DNA from: Brachybacterium fresconis
Lineage (GTDB): Bacteria; Actinomycetota; Actinomycetes; Actinomycetales; Dermabacteraceae
Assembly (NCBI RefSeq): GCF_017876515.1
Contig: NZ_JAGIOC010000001.1
Coordinates: forward strand, 1,550,001-1,614,000
Direction: 5' to 3'
Length of the DNA: 64,000 bases
In this document: positions 23,576-32,079 of the stretch, one piece after another
Layout of the letters: each line of letters opens with the position of its first letter
Position numbering within the stretch: position 1 is the first letter of the stretch
Program-made: the position numbers and the translations under genes
Notes under the pieces: model-generated
The model's database searches: none
The model's input: only the letters and a program-made list of their open reading frames with translations
What the model was told of the DNA's origin: nothing

Positions 23576-25138
23576 ATGGTACGGAAGATTAGAGCGAAGC
23601 TCGTGCTGCAGCTGCGGGCGGAGGGCTTGTCCGGGCGGGCGATCGCGGCGTCGCAGGGCATGTCGCGCAAGAGCATCACGGCAGTACTGGAAGCTGCAGA
23701 CGCGGCCGAGATCAGCTGGGACGATGTCGCCGACTTCCCTGACGGGGAGGTGTATGCCTGGTTGTTCCCGGGCCGGGGTGAGCATGAGAGCGTGTTCGCC
23801 CAGCCGGACTGGGAACGCGCCCACCGCGAGATGGCCCGGGTGGGGGTGACGCTGAAGCTGCTGCACGGTGAGTACGTCGATGCCTGCGCTGCTGCGGGAG
23901 ATCCGGCGATGGGCTATGACCGGTTCTGCAAGACCTACCAGCGTCATGTCCTGGTCACCGGGGCCGCCTCCCGGGTCGGGCACAAGGCTGCCGCGAGCGT
24001 GGAGGTCGACTGGTCCGGCCCCACGATGACGCTGAGCGACCCGGTCACCGGGAAGGAGACCAGGGTCTACCTGTTCGTGGGGTGCCTGCCGTTTAGCCGC
24101 TACGCGTTCGCCTGGCCGGCGCTGGATATGCGTCAGGACACCTGGCAGCGCGCGCATGTGGCGATGTTCGAGGCCTTCGGCGGGTCGACGCCCCGGGTCG
24201 TGCCGGACAACCTCAAGACCGGGGTGATCAAGCATCCCCGCGAGGGCGAGGTCGTCCTCAACGACGCCTACCGGGAGATGGCCGCGCACTACTCCGCGGC
24301 AGTCCTTCCCGGCCGGATCAAGAAGCCCAAGGACAAGGCCAGCGTGGAGAACACGGTCGCGCACGTGGCGACCTGGATCATCGCGGGACTGCGGGATCGA
24401 CGATTCACCTCGCTGCCGGAGTTGACAGCAGCGGTCGCCGAGCGGATGGACGAGTACAACGCCGAGCCGTTCCAGAAGCGGCCCGGGTCTCGGGCCAGCG
24501 TCTTCACCGCGGAGGAGAAGCCGTTGCTGACCGTGCTGCCGGCGGTGGGCTATGAGATCTCGCGGTGGGTCTATGCCCGCCGGGTCGGACGCAACGCGCA
24601 CGTGGTCTGGGAACGGAACTACTACTCGGTGCCGTTCGCTCATATCGGGGAGCGGGTGGATCTGCGGATCACCGACCGGGCGTTGGAGGTCTATCGCGGC
24701 ACCGAGCGGCTGACCAGCCACCTGCTGCTGCCGGAGACTGCGGCCAATGAGTACCGCACCAACGAGGCTGACCTTCCCGGTGGGGAGCGTTACCAGCCCT
24801 GGGACGCTGCACGAGTGAGGGCGTGGGCCGAGCGGATCGGCCCCGCAGCCGTGACCGTGATCGACCGGATCTTCGAGTCCGTGCCCATCGATGAGCAGGG
24901 CCTGGACGCCGCGCTGGCGGTGCTGCGCCTATCGCGCCGCTACTCCAGTGAACGGGTAGAAGCGGCCTGCCAGCTGGCGCTGGCCGGGAGGGTGAGGTCG
25001 CCGCGTTATGCGCACCTGCACCCCATTTTGGCGACCGGCCAGGACCGGATGGCCGCGTTGCGGCCACCACGAGAAGAGAACGCTGAGCAGGGCGGTTACG
25101 TCCGTGGCGGCGACTACTACGCCGGAGGTGTGAAGTGA
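23576..25138 (+). CDS. istA: IS21-family transposase IstA
   Basis: DDE transposase that cuts and joins the element ends with the help of IstB. 520 residues. An N-terminal helix-turn-helix (about 8-40, LVLQLRAEGLSGRAIAASQG) is followed by the integrase-type catalytic core, with Asp145 in EVDWSG, Asp211 in VPDNLKT and Glu258 in KASVENTV. The C-terminal part has NYYSVPFAHIGERV, typical of IstA. The ATG at 23576 follows AAGGAG. It overlaps istB by four bases (GTGA). No frameshift or stop is seen. Confidence 0.96.
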   Translation: MVRKIRAKLVLQLRAEGLSGRAIAASQGMSRKSITAVLEAADAAEISWDDVADFPDGEVYAWLFPGRGEHESVFAQPDWERAHREMARVGVTLKLLHGEYVDACAAAGDPAMGYDRFCKTYQRHVLVTGAASRVGHKAAASVEVDWSGPTMTLSDPVTGKETRVYLFVGCLPFSRYAFAWPALDMRQDTWQRAHVAMFEAFGGSTPRVVPDNLKTGVIKHPREGEVVLNDAYREMAAHYSAAVLPGRIKKPKDKASVENTVAHVATWIIAGLRDRRFTSLPELTAAVAERMDEYNAEPFQKRPGSRASVFTAEEKPLLTVLPAVGYEISRWVYARRVGRNAHVVWERNYYSVPFAHIGERVDLRITDRALEVYRGTERLTSHLLLPETAANEYRTNEADLPGGERYQPWDAARVRAWAERIGPAAVTVIDRIFESVPIDEQGLDAALAVLRLSRRYSSERVEAACQLALAGRVRSPRYAHLHPILATGQDRMAALRPPREENAEQGGYVRGGDYYAGGVK

Positions 25139-25881
25139 GCGTCATCGATATCGAGACCAAGCGCAAGCTGCGCGAGATGGGCGCGGCACCGCTGCTGGAA
25201 GCGTTCGAGACCCAGGATGAGAACCTCGTGCTGGGGATGGGGTTCGAAGACCGTCTCCAGCTCGCCGTCGACGAGGCCCACTCGATGTTCACCCACGCGA
25301 AGGTCGAAGGACTGATCCGCCGGGCCAGACTGCGTTACCCCGGTGCTGACCTCCGCCGGCTCGACCTGATCGAGCAGCGCGGCCTGGACCGCAACGTGAT
25401 CACCCAGCTCGCGACGTGCTCATTCATCGCCCGCCAGCAGAACGTCGTCTTCCAGGGCTTCACCGGCTCGGGGAAGTCGTATCTGGGATGCGCATTGGCC
25501 AAACAGGCTTGCCAGCACCGAATCCGTGCCCACTACATCCGGATGCCCGACCTCGCCGAGGCCTGGGCCCTGGCCCGCGACAAGCCCCAGGGGAAGAACA
25601 AGTTCCTGCGGAAATACGCAGCGTTCAGCCTGCTGGTGATCGACGAGTGGCTCCTGGACCACCCTGACGCGGACATGCGCTACATGCTGCTGGAGCTCCT
25701 CGAACACCGCTACGACAACGCCTCGACCGTGTTCTGCACCCAGTACGCGAAGAAGGACTGGCACCAACGCCTCGGCTCCGGAGTCCACGCCGACGCGATC
25801 ATGGACCGGATCGTCCACAACACCATCTGGGTCGATACCGGCAGCCACAACATGCGCGAGCACGTCGCCACGCTCAAGTAA
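25135..25881 (+). CDS. istB: IS21-family helper ATPase IstB
   Basis: AAA+ ATPase that selects target DNA and activates IstA. 248 residues, the usual length. The P-loop GFTGSGKS is at 108-115, and Walker B LLVIDE is at 166-171. YRMP-like YIRMPDLAEAW and LLELLEHRYDNASTVFCTQY are also family features. The start is GTG at 25135, overlapping the istA stop. The last gene of the element, it ends about 110 bases before the right terminus. Confidence 0.96.
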   Translation: MSVIDIETKRKLREMGAAPLLEAFETQDENLVLGMGFEDRLQLAVDEAHSMFTHAKVEGLIRRARLRYPGADLRRLDLIEQRGLDRNVITQLATCSFIARQQNVVFQGFTGSGKSYLGCALAKQACQHRIRAHYIRMPDLAEAWALARDKPQGKNKFLRKYAAFSLLVIDEWLLDHPDADMRYMLLELLEHRYDNASTVFCTQYAKKDWHQRLGSGVHADAIMDRIVHNTIWVDTGSHNMREHVATLK

Positions 25882-25993
25882 CCAACCCCGGTGGAGGCCG
25901 GCGGCCCCGACAGCCGCGACCGCTGGCCCCCACCGGCACTACCCCTGGCCCCCAGAGGCAATATCCGGTGGCCTCCACAGCTTCAAATATTCA

Positions 25994-25999
25994 CTGGTG
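25994..25999. repeat. Right copy of the IS21 target-site duplication
   Basis: CTGGTG, identical to 23408-23413. Confidence 0.9.
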
Positions 26000-26439
26000 G
26001 TCTCGTGGGCGAGATCCTCATCGAAGCCGGCGAGGACCTTGAGCGCCGAGAGAACCTCGTTGTCGCGGTCGACCTGGCGAAGCGTGTGGGGCATGGTGCG
26101 GGCCGTGTCGGCAATGATGAACGCGTCCCGCGCGTCGGTCTTTGACCTGCCCGGATAGAGGTCTGCAGCCTTCCGCATCGCCAGGCCCGGTAGGTAGGCG
26201 ACGGAGCAACCGGAATCTCTGGCGACCGCGATCGGCAACGCTCCGATGGTGTTGGGCTGATCGACGACCATCAGTACCTCGCCATGCTTCTGCAACTGAG
26301 TGAACAGCTCGCGGAGCTTGGTCTCGTCCTGCGGGAGCGGCTTGTCGAACAGCTTGTTCCCGTCCGGGTCCAGAGCGCAGGCATGGTGGCCGGACTTTCC
26401 GACGTCCAGGCCGATGACGACCGCAAATCGTGTGTCCAT
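25994..26439 (-). pseudogene. IS110 transposase, N-terminal part (split by IS21)
   Basis: Carries the RuvC-like DEDD domain: Asp12 in VVIGLDVGKSGHHACAL, VVDQPNTIGALPIAVA, YLPGLAMRKAADLYPG and the conserved SKTDARDAFIIAD. It begins at the ATG at 26439 with AAGGAAGGA ahead. After the IS21 end the frame runs a few codons into the inserted DNA (reading SEYLKLWRPP) and stops soon after. In IS110 elements the N-terminal domain works with a bridge RNA encoded in an element end. Confidence 0.93.
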
Positions 26440-26463
26440 GATGCTGTCCTTCCTTGGAGCATC
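26440..26463 (-). promoter_or_regulatory. Hairpin enclosing the IS110 transposase ribosome-binding site
   Basis: GATGCT (26463-26458) pairs with AGCATC (26445-26440). The 12-base loop holds AAGGAAGG, and the 3' arm abuts the ATG at 26439. This could limit transposase translation. Confidence 0.45.
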
Positions 26464-26721
26464 ATCGCTGGTCGCAGTCTTGACACCCGATGCCGGCACC
26501 CACGTTACGAAGAGACCTCAGCAGTGCTGGGCCGTGTCCCTATCAGCGGTCAACGCGTGCCTCTCGACCGGGCGGCAACACCCCCCGGACCATTGATGGC
26601 AGGGCAACAAAGCCATACCCGGCCGAGCGACCAGACCCCCGGCGATCGGGGGTGCTCACAAGGTAACGGGCGGCGCTCCTGCGTTCCCGGCCGACGGGAG
26701 CAGCGCTCCGGGCCGACGGGC
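26464..26721 (-). other. Non-coding segment upstream of the IS110 transposase
   Basis: About 260 bases without a credible gene. This is the side from which IS110-group bridge RNAs are transcribed. Short dyads occur near 26480-26530 (CAGCA/TGCTG; TGCCGGCA). I could not build a convincing bridge-RNA fold by eye. Confidence 0.3.
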
Positions 26722-27993
26722 TCAGACGCGCTCGGCCGACAGCACGGTGAAGCGGCGGTCCCGGGCGCGCTGACGCACGGGGCCGACGCGATGCTCCACC
26801 TCGGTGCGATAGCGCAGGTGGGAGTTGTGCACGAACCACAGCTCGCCGCCGGGCCGCAGCACCCGCGCGGCGGCGTCCAGCAGACCCTGCACCAGGGTCG
26901 CGTCGACGGCGGTGCCGTCGTGGAAGGGCGGATTCAGCAGCAGCAGGTCGGCGCTGCGATCGGCCACTCGGAACAGCGATTCGTCCCAGGTCACCTCCGT
27001 GTCCTCGCGGTCGAGACCGTTCGCATCGAGGGTCGCCCGGGTCGAGGCGACCGCGTCGGCGTCGTCGTCGCTGCCCAGCACGTGCGCGTTCGGCAGCGCC
27101 GCCGCGAGGTAGGCGGTCAGCAGCCCGTTGCCGCTGCCCAGGTCGATCGCCCGGGCGATCGGTGCGGCCTCCGTCTCCGTCCGGCCGACCAGGTGCCGCT
27201 CCAGCGCCTCCAGCAGCAGAAGGCTGCCGGCGTCGGCCGTGGCCCCGCTGAACACTCCGCCGATCCCGCGCAGCTGAAGCGTCGACGCCGTCCCGCGCAC
27301 CGTGAGGTGGGCGATGCCGTGGCCCACCGGGAGCGGCGGCGGCTCCTCGCGCGGCGCGGCGGCCACGAGGGCGCGGGACTTGCCGAGCCCGCGGGAGGCG
27401 CGCACCTCGGTGAAGACCCCGCCGAGCACGACGTTCTGGGTGCGGGTCATGTGCTTCACGCGCCCGCCGGCCACCAGCGTGACCTGCCCGGCCCGCGAGA
27501 TCTCGACGGTGCGGTGCTCGAGGTCGGCGAGCGCCTTGGGCAGCCGCATCAGGGCGAGATGCGGGCGGGACGCGGCGGCGATCTCGGCGAGGGATGCGGG
27601 GTGGTCGCCACCGGGGATCTCCAGGTGGCCGGCGGTGATCTCCTCGGAGAAGCGGGCGCGCAGAGCCAGGGTGGTCGCATGCGAGACGGACCAGGACACC
27701 ACGGCCCCGTCGCTGGCGCGGCGATCCAGCGCGGCGGCGGTGAGCTCGCCGGTGACGTCGTCGACCACGAGCACCGTTCCGGGCCGGTCGAGCCCGCCCT
27801 CCTCGGCGGCGGTCCGCAGGATCACGCGGTCGGTCTGGTCCGGCCCGCCGGGGCCGTCGGATGTGCTCGCGATGTCGGTGATGCCCGGGGCATCGGCGCG
27901 GGTCGAGAGCTCGGCGGCGCCGGAATCGTCGGGGCGGCTCGCATCGGTGGTGCCGGAGGCGCCGGACGGGGCCTCGTCGTGCTTCTGGGTCAT
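26722..27993 (-). CDS. Class I SAM-dependent methyltransferase, RsmC/RlmG-like
   Basis: Probably methylates a guanine in rRNA. 423 residues. After a roughly 60-residue acidic/Ser-rich N-terminal extension there is a first, degenerate methyltransferase-like domain (about 70-230, ending GGVFTEVRASRGLGKSRALV), then a catalytic domain. The latter has AIDLGSGNGLLTAYLAAALP (SAM site), DDDADAVASTR and LLLLNPPFHDG, where NPPF is the base-methyltransferase catalytic motif, then FVHNSHLRYR. This two-domain layout is that of RsmC (16S G1207) and RlmG (23S G1835); which one applies cannot be told here. The ATG at 27993 follows a GAGGATC site. The pirin gene ends 11 bases upstream on the same strand. Confidence 0.85.
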   Translation of the reverse strand: MTQKHDEAPSGASGTTDASRPDDSGAAELSTRADAPGITDIASTSDGPGGPDQTDRVILRTAAEEGGLDRPGTVLVVDDVTGELTAAALDRRASDGAVVSWSVSHATTLALRARFSEEITAGHLEIPGGDHPASLAEIAAASRPHLALMRLPKALADLEHRTVEISRAGQVTLVAGGRVKHMTRTQNVVLGGVFTEVRASRGLGKSRALVAAAPREEPPPLPVGHGIAHLTVRGTASTLQLRGIGGVFSGATADAGSLLLLEALERHLVGRTETEAAPIARAIDLGSGNGLLTAYLAAALPNAHVLGSDDDADAVASTRATLDANGLDREDTEVTWDESLFRVADRSADLLLLNPPFHDGTAVDATLVQGLLDAAARVLRPGGELWFVHNSHLRYRTEVEHRVGPVRQRARDRRFTVLSAERV

Positions 27994-28004
27994 CAGATCC
28001 TCGG

Positions 28005-29051
28005 TCAGGGGGCGGGGTGGCCGACGCGTCCGCGGGAGCGGAGCCGGCCGTGGGGAAGCGTCGGGGCGGGAAGCGCCGCCGGGGTGTGGGCGGCGAAGGG
28101 GCCGAACTGCTCGTCGGCCGGATCGAGGCCGCCGCGCTCGCGGGCGATCTCGGCGATCGGGGCGTCCTCGAGGGCGAGCTCGACGCCGATCTCGGCCTGG
28201 TAGCGGGCCCGGAACTGCTCGATCTCCTCGTGGGTGCGGGCGACGAAGTTCCACCACATGATGATGTCCTCCTCGAGCGGCTCCCCGCCCAGCAGCATCA
28301 CCCGCAGGTCCTCCTCCCCCTCGGCGCGCAGCACGAGGTGGTCGGCGCCGTCGGGCAGCAGGGCCAGATCGCCCCGCTGCGCACGCGCCTCCTGCTCCCC
28401 GGGGCGCAGGTGCACGCTGCCGCGGTCCACCAGCAGAGCGTGCTCGTGGGCGGGATCCAGCTCGATGCGCAGCCAGTGCCCGGCGTCGACGTCGATCTGA
28501 GCCATGGTCAGCGCGGTGTCGGTGGCCAGGGGGCTGGCGTCCTCGAGCATGGCGCCGACCTCGTCGGCCGCCCGGAACCGGCCCAGGCCGATCCGCACCC
28601 GGGCGGTCGCCGTCGCGAGCTCGCGCGGGGTGTGGATCGCGAACTCCCCGTCGCGGAATCGTGCCCGGTCCGGCAGCGCGTACCAGAGCTGGACGCCGTG
28701 CAGGATCGTGGTGTCGAGGGCGGAGAACTCCGAGTGGGTGATGCCGGAGCCGGCCACCATGAGGTCCACCTCGCCGGAACGGACCAGGGCATGGCTGCCG
28801 ATCGAGTCGCGGTGGGTGATCGCGCCCTCGAACAGCCAGGAGACCGTCGCCAGCCCGGTGTGCGGATGGCGGGCGACCCGCATGCCCCCGTCGGCGGAGA
28901 CGTCGTCGGGCCCGAAGTGGTCCACGAAGCACCAGGCGCCGACCAGCGAGGTGCGGCGCGCCGGCAGCGTGCGGTGCACAGTCATGCCGCGCGGCCCTCC
29001 GAGCGGGACCACCCGAGGCTCGAGCAGGACCACGTCCTGGAAGGAGCTCAT
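28005..29051 (-). CDS. Pirin family protein
   Basis: Bicupin iron protein; some family members are quercetinases or transcriptional cofactors, so the activity is unknown here. 348 residues, slightly longer than the usual 290-320. The N-terminal cupin has the metal motif HPHTGLATVSWLFEG plus ITHRDS, and SGITHSE; VDLMVAGSG and HGVQLWYALP are family blocks. The second cupin (about 180-270) ends with GGEPLEEDIIMWWNFVARTHEEIEQ, a strong pirin signature. The ATG at 29051 follows AAGGAG closely (CAGGACGTGG begins the coding region). It is the first gene of a two-gene unit with the methyltransferase. Confidence 0.9.
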   Translation of the reverse strand: MSSFQDVVLLEPRVVPLGGPRGMTVHRTLPARRTSLVGAWCFVDHFGPDDVSADGGMRVARHPHTGLATVSWLFEGAITHRDSIGSHALVRSGEVDLMVAGSGITHSEFSALDTTILHGVQLWYALPDRARFRDGEFAIHTPRELATATARVRIGLGRFRAADEVGAMLEDASPLATDTALTMAQIDVDAGHWLRIELDPAHEHALLVDRGSVHLRPGEQEARAQRGDLALLPDGADHLVLRAEGEEDLRVMLLGGEPLEEDIIMWWNFVARTHEEIEQFRARYQAEIGVELALEDAPIAEIARERGGLDPADEQFGPFAAHTPAALPAPTLPHGRLRSRGRVGHPAP

Positions 29052-29134
29052 GGACCGAGTGTAGGGGCGCGCGGCCGGCCCGGTGCCGCTCCGACCCGGT
29101 CACTCGTCCCCGGCCCGCGCTCCCGGTGGCCCTC

Positions 29135-29163
29135 TTCCCACTCTGCCGTGGCCTGCGTACCGT
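29135..29163 (+). promoter_or_regulatory. Candidate promoter of the serine hydrolase gene (leaderless)
   Basis: TTCCCA (29135-29140), a 17-base spacer, then TACCGT (29158-29163), ending 6 bases before the ATG at 29170. No Shine-Dalgarno site precedes that ATG. Confidence 0.45.
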
Positions 29164-29169
29164 GACCGC

Positions 29170-30306
29170 ATGTCGACCCCGACGGCCCCCGCCGCCCAGC
29201 TGCTGTCCCGCGCCGTCGCCGACGGCATCGTCCCGGGCGGGGTGATCGCCCACGGCCACGATCCGCAGCCCGTCGCCGCCGGGGCGATGTCCGTCGGCGG
29301 CCCGCCGATGCCTGCCGACGCGATCTTCCGCATCCAGTCGATGACCAAGCTGGTCACCACGATCGCCGCGCTGCGTCTGGTCGAGCAGGACGTGCTCGCC
29401 CTCGACTCCCCCGTGGCGGCCTGGCTGCCGGAGCTGGCCGCCCCGCGCGTGCTCACCCACCCCGAGGCGCCGCTTTCGGACACCGAGCCGCTGCGCTCCC
29501 CGATCACGCTGCGCCACCTGCTGACCAACACCTGCGGCTACGGCATGATCCTGCAGGACACCCCGCTGGCCCGGGAGATGACGGTCCGCGGAGTCGAGGC
29601 CGGCCCGCTGCCGCCCCCGCTCGGGGCCGACGACTGGATCGCCGCGCTGGCCTCCCTCCCCCTGGTCGGTCGGCCCGGCGAGGTGTGGCGCTACCACCAT
29701 TCCTTCGGCCTGCTGGGGATCCTGCTGTCGAGGATCAGCGGCGCCACGGCCGGCGAACATCTCGCCGAGACCCTGCTGGACCCGCTGGGCATGGCCGATA
29801 CCGGCTACTTCGTGCCTCGCGAGAAGGCGGACCGCCTCCCCGCCTTCTACCAGGTCGACGGCGAGCAGCTGGTCGAGGCCGAACCGCTCGGCGGCGGCTT
29901 CCACATCGGCGAGCCGCCCTACGACGTGAGCCACGGCGAGCTGCTCTCCACCGCCGGGGACTACCTGCGGCTGCTGCGGGCGCTGCGCGACGGGGAGCTG
30001 CTCGGCCCGGAGCACCTCCGCATGCTGCGCACGGACCAGGTGCAGCCGGTGGCGAAGCAGCCCGAGGCCTTCTTCCTCGGCTTCTGGGAGCAGACCTCCT
30101 GGGGGTTCGGGCTGGCCGTGGTCACCGGAGGGCCGCACCGCGGCCGCTGCAGCTGGTCCGGCGGGGCGGGCACGGATTTCTTCCTCGACCCCGACGGCAC
30201 CCTCGGGCTGCTGCTGACGCAGGTGGAGATGGGCGGGCGCATCACACCGCTGCTGGAGGCGTACGGGGAGCTCTCGGCGCCGGCCGAGGGCCTCGCGCGG
30301 CGCTGA
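29170..30306 (+). CDS. Serine hydrolase of the beta-lactamase (class C/EstB) superfamily
   Basis: Penicillin-binding-protein-like serine hydrolase or esterase. 378 residues. The SxxK motif is Ser57-Met-Thr-Lys60 in FRIQSMTKLVTT. The second motif is Tyr175 in WRYHHS, where class C beta-lactamases have YxN. The third motif region is WSGGAGTDFFLDP. TLRHLLTNTCGYG and LDPLGMADTGYFVP are typical of family VIII esterases. No signal peptide is seen, so it is probably cytoplasmic and less likely to be a true antibiotic-resistance enzyme. It appears to be expressed from a leaderless promoter. Confidence 0.87.
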   Translation: MSTPTAPAAQLLSRAVADGIVPGGVIAHGHDPQPVAAGAMSVGGPPMPADAIFRIQSMTKLVTTIAALRLVEQDVLALDSPVAAWLPELAAPRVLTHPEAPLSDTEPLRSPITLRHLLTNTCGYGMILQDTPLAREMTVRGVEAGPLPPPLGADDWIAALASLPLVGRPGEVWRYHHSFGLLGILLSRISGATAGEHLAETLLDPLGMADTGYFVPREKADRLPAFYQVDGEQLVEAEPLGGGFHIGEPPYDVSHGELLSTAGDYLRLLRALRDGELLGPEHLRMLRTDQVQPVAKQPEAFFLGFWEQTSWGFGLAVVTGGPHRGRCSWSGGAGTDFFLDPDGTLGLLLTQVEMGGRITPLLEAYGELSAPAEGLARR

Positions 30307-30385
30307 GCTCCGCGCCCACGGGCCCCGCCGGGTTCGCCCCCGGGCCCCGCCGGACTCGCCACGGGCCCCGCCGGGTTCGTCGAAT
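30306..30385. repeat. Three degenerate repeats after the serine hydrolase gene
   Basis: Three imperfect copies of a unit near GGGCCCCGCCGGRTTCGCC (about 24-26 bases each), in the 207-base gap before the next gene. Confidence 0.55.
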
Positions 30386-30513
30386 TCCCCCGCCGTGCCG
30401 ACCGCTCGTGCCAGCATGGAGCGCATCGTGACCCGCGCCACCGATGTCGCTGCTGCGTCCCGACCGGGCGGAGACAGGTCCCGGGGCGCCCCACCGTCCG
30501 CGAGGAGCACCGC

Positions 30514-32055
30514 ATGTCCCGTCCGTCCGCCCGCCGGTCCGTCACCACCGCACTGGGCGTCGCCGGCGCCGCGGTGGGTGCGCTGGCCGCCCGCGACCTG
30601 ACCCAGAAGAAGCATTCGATCCTGCGCATCTACCCCGTGATCGGGCACATGCGCTATCTGCTCGAGGGCATCCGGCCGGAGCTGCAGCAGTATTTCATCG
30701 AGCGCAACTGGGACGGCCGCCCCTTCGACCGGGAGATCCGCACCGTCGTCTATGAACGTGCCAAGGGCATCCACGGTGAACAGGCCTTCGGCACCGAGCG
30801 CGACGTCAACGCCACCGGGTACGAGTACCTGGTCCACTCCCTGCACCCGGAGATGCAGCCGCCCATCCCGCCGCGGACCCTGATCGGCGGCCCGGACTGC
30901 ACCCGGCCGTACTCGATGGCGCTGCTGAACGTCTCCGCGATGAGCTTCGGCTCGCTGTCCTCGAACGCGATCGAGGCGCTGAACGCCGGTGCGCGCGAGG
31001 GCGGCTTCGCCCATGACACCGGCGAGGGTTCGCTGACCCCGTACCACGAGCAGGGCGGGGACCTCATCTGGGAGCTGGGCACCGGGTACTTCGGCGCGCG
31101 CACTCCCGAGGGACTGCTGGATGAGGACGCCTTCCGCGAGAAGGCCGCGAAGGACCAGGTCAAGTGCATCTCCGTGAAGCTGAGCCAGGGCGCGAAACCC
31201 GGCATCGGCGGAGTGCTGCCCGGCCCGAAGGTCACCGCCGAGATCGCCGGCATCCGCGGCGTCCCCGAGGGCGTCAAGTGCGTCTCCCCGCCCGCCCACG
31301 CCATGTTCGACACCCCGACGGGGCTGATCGAGTTCATCGCCCGCCTGCGCGAGCTCTCCGGCGGAAAACCGGTGGGCTTCAAGTTCTGCGTCGGCTCCAA
31401 GGTGGAGGTGCTCTCGCTGTGCAAGGCCATGCTGGAGGTGGGCACCACCCCGGACTTCATCCACATCGACGGCTCCGAGGGCGGGACCGGGGCCGCCCCG
31501 CTGGAGTTCGAGGACCACATGGGCATGCCGCTGACGCAGGGCCTGATGACCATGCACAACGCTCTGGTCGGCACGGGGCTGCGGGACCGGATCAAGATCG
31601 GCGCGGCCGGCAAGGTCGCCGCCGGCAACGACATCGTCAAGCGCATGATCCAGGGCGCCGACTACACGCTCTCGGCCCGCGCGATGATGATGGCCGTCGG
31701 CTGCGTCCAGGCCCTGAAATGCCACACCGGCCACTGCCCCACCGGCGTGGCCACCCAGGATCCGCGGCGGGTGCGAGGTCTGGTCGTGGAGGACAAGTCC
31801 GTGCGGGTGACGCAGTATCAGGAGGGCACCGTCGCCGGGGCGATGAATCTGATGGCGGCGATGGGCGTCACCGACCCCGCCGAGCTGCGCCCCTGGATGC
31901 TGCGCCGCAACCTCTCCCCGACGGAGAACGCCTCCTACGCGACGCTGTACGAGTGGCTGGAGCCCGGGGCGCTGCTCGAGGGCCCGCCCGAGGGGTGGGC
32001 CGACGCCTGGGGCGCCGCCAGCGCGGACAGCTTCCGCACCCACCACCACGCCTGA
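30514..32055 (+). CDS. FMN-binding glutamate synthase family protein
   Basis: Resembles the FMN/iron-sulfur synthase domain of glutamate synthase without the glutaminase domain; the real substrate of this stand-alone family is not known. 513 residues. A short N-terminal hydrophobic stretch (about 10-28) may anchor it. The core shows NVSAMSFGSLSSNAIEALN, GEGSLTPYHEQGGDLIWELG, VKLSQGAKPGIGG, IHIDGSEGGTGAAP and, near 400, the cluster motif C-x5-C-x4-C (KCHTGHCPTGVATQDP). The ATG at 30514 has GAGGAG six bases ahead. It is followed by a convergent regulator gene. Confidence 0.9.
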   Translation: MSRPSARRSVTTALGVAGAAVGALAARDLTQKKHSILRIYPVIGHMRYLLEGIRPELQQYFIERNWDGRPFDREIRTVVYERAKGIHGEQAFGTERDVNATGYEYLVHSLHPEMQPPIPPRTLIGGPDCTRPYSMALLNVSAMSFGSLSSNAIEALNAGAREGGFAHDTGEGSLTPYHEQGGDLIWELGTGYFGARTPEGLLDEDAFREKAAKDQVKCISVKLSQGAKPGIGGVLPGPKVTAEIAGIRGVPEGVKCVSPPAHAMFDTPTGLIEFIARLRELSGGKPVGFKFCVGSKVEVLSLCKAMLEVGTTPDFIHIDGSEGGTGAAPLEFEDHMGMPLTQGLMTMHNALVGTGLRDRIKIGAAGKVAAGNDIVKRMIQGADYTLSARAMMMAVGCVQALKCHTGHCPTGVATQDPRRVRGLVVEDKSVRVTQYQEGTVAGAMNLMAAMGVTDPAELRPWMLRRNLSPTENASYATLYEWLEPGALLEGPPEGWADAWGAASADSFRTHHHA

Positions 32056-32079
32056 TGGAGTCGACGTCCCGCCGGGGCG

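Larger units (their letters stand above)
23414..25993 (+). mobile_element. IS21-family insertion sequence (istA-istB)
   Basis: 2580 bases, within the IS21 size range. The terminal inverted repeats are TGAATATT (23414-23421) and AATATTCA (25986-25993). They are flanked by a 6-base duplication CTGGTG, and IS21 elements make duplications of 4-8 bases. Repeated internal sites, presumably bound by transposase, occur as GGGGGCCAC at 23488 and 23510 on the left, and as CTGGCCCCC at 25923 and 25945 plus GTGGCCTCC at 25968 on the right, each about 22 bases apart. Both genes are intact, so the element may still be active. Confidence 0.93.
22612..26543 (-). mobile_element. IS110-family insertion sequence, interrupted by an IS21 element
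   Basis: The transposase gene of an IS110-type element lies on the minus strand and is split by a nested IS21. The ten bases GTGTCCCTAT occur at 22612-22621 and 26534-26543, just outside both ends of the transposase gene, and are taken here as provisional boundaries; IS110 elements lack ordinary inverted repeats, so the exact ends are uncertain. With these ends the upstream non-coding segment is only about 104 bases and the downstream one about 18, so the true element may be longer on the upstream side. Confidence 0.6.

Noticed and set aside
26464-26721. Definite IS110 bridge RNA
   Set aside because: The position is right for an IS110-group element, but I could not fold a convincing structure with target- and donor-binding loops.
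29170-30306. Antibiotic-resistance beta-lactamase
   Set aside because: No signal peptide, the second motif is YHH rather than YxN, and the esterase-like context fits better.
26722-32049. A single open frame of about 1775 codons on the minus strand
   Set aside because: Only its 3' part (26722-27993) is a recognisable protein; the rest is antisense to well-supported genes and reads as low-complexity Arg/Ala/Gly, as expected from GC-rich codon bias.
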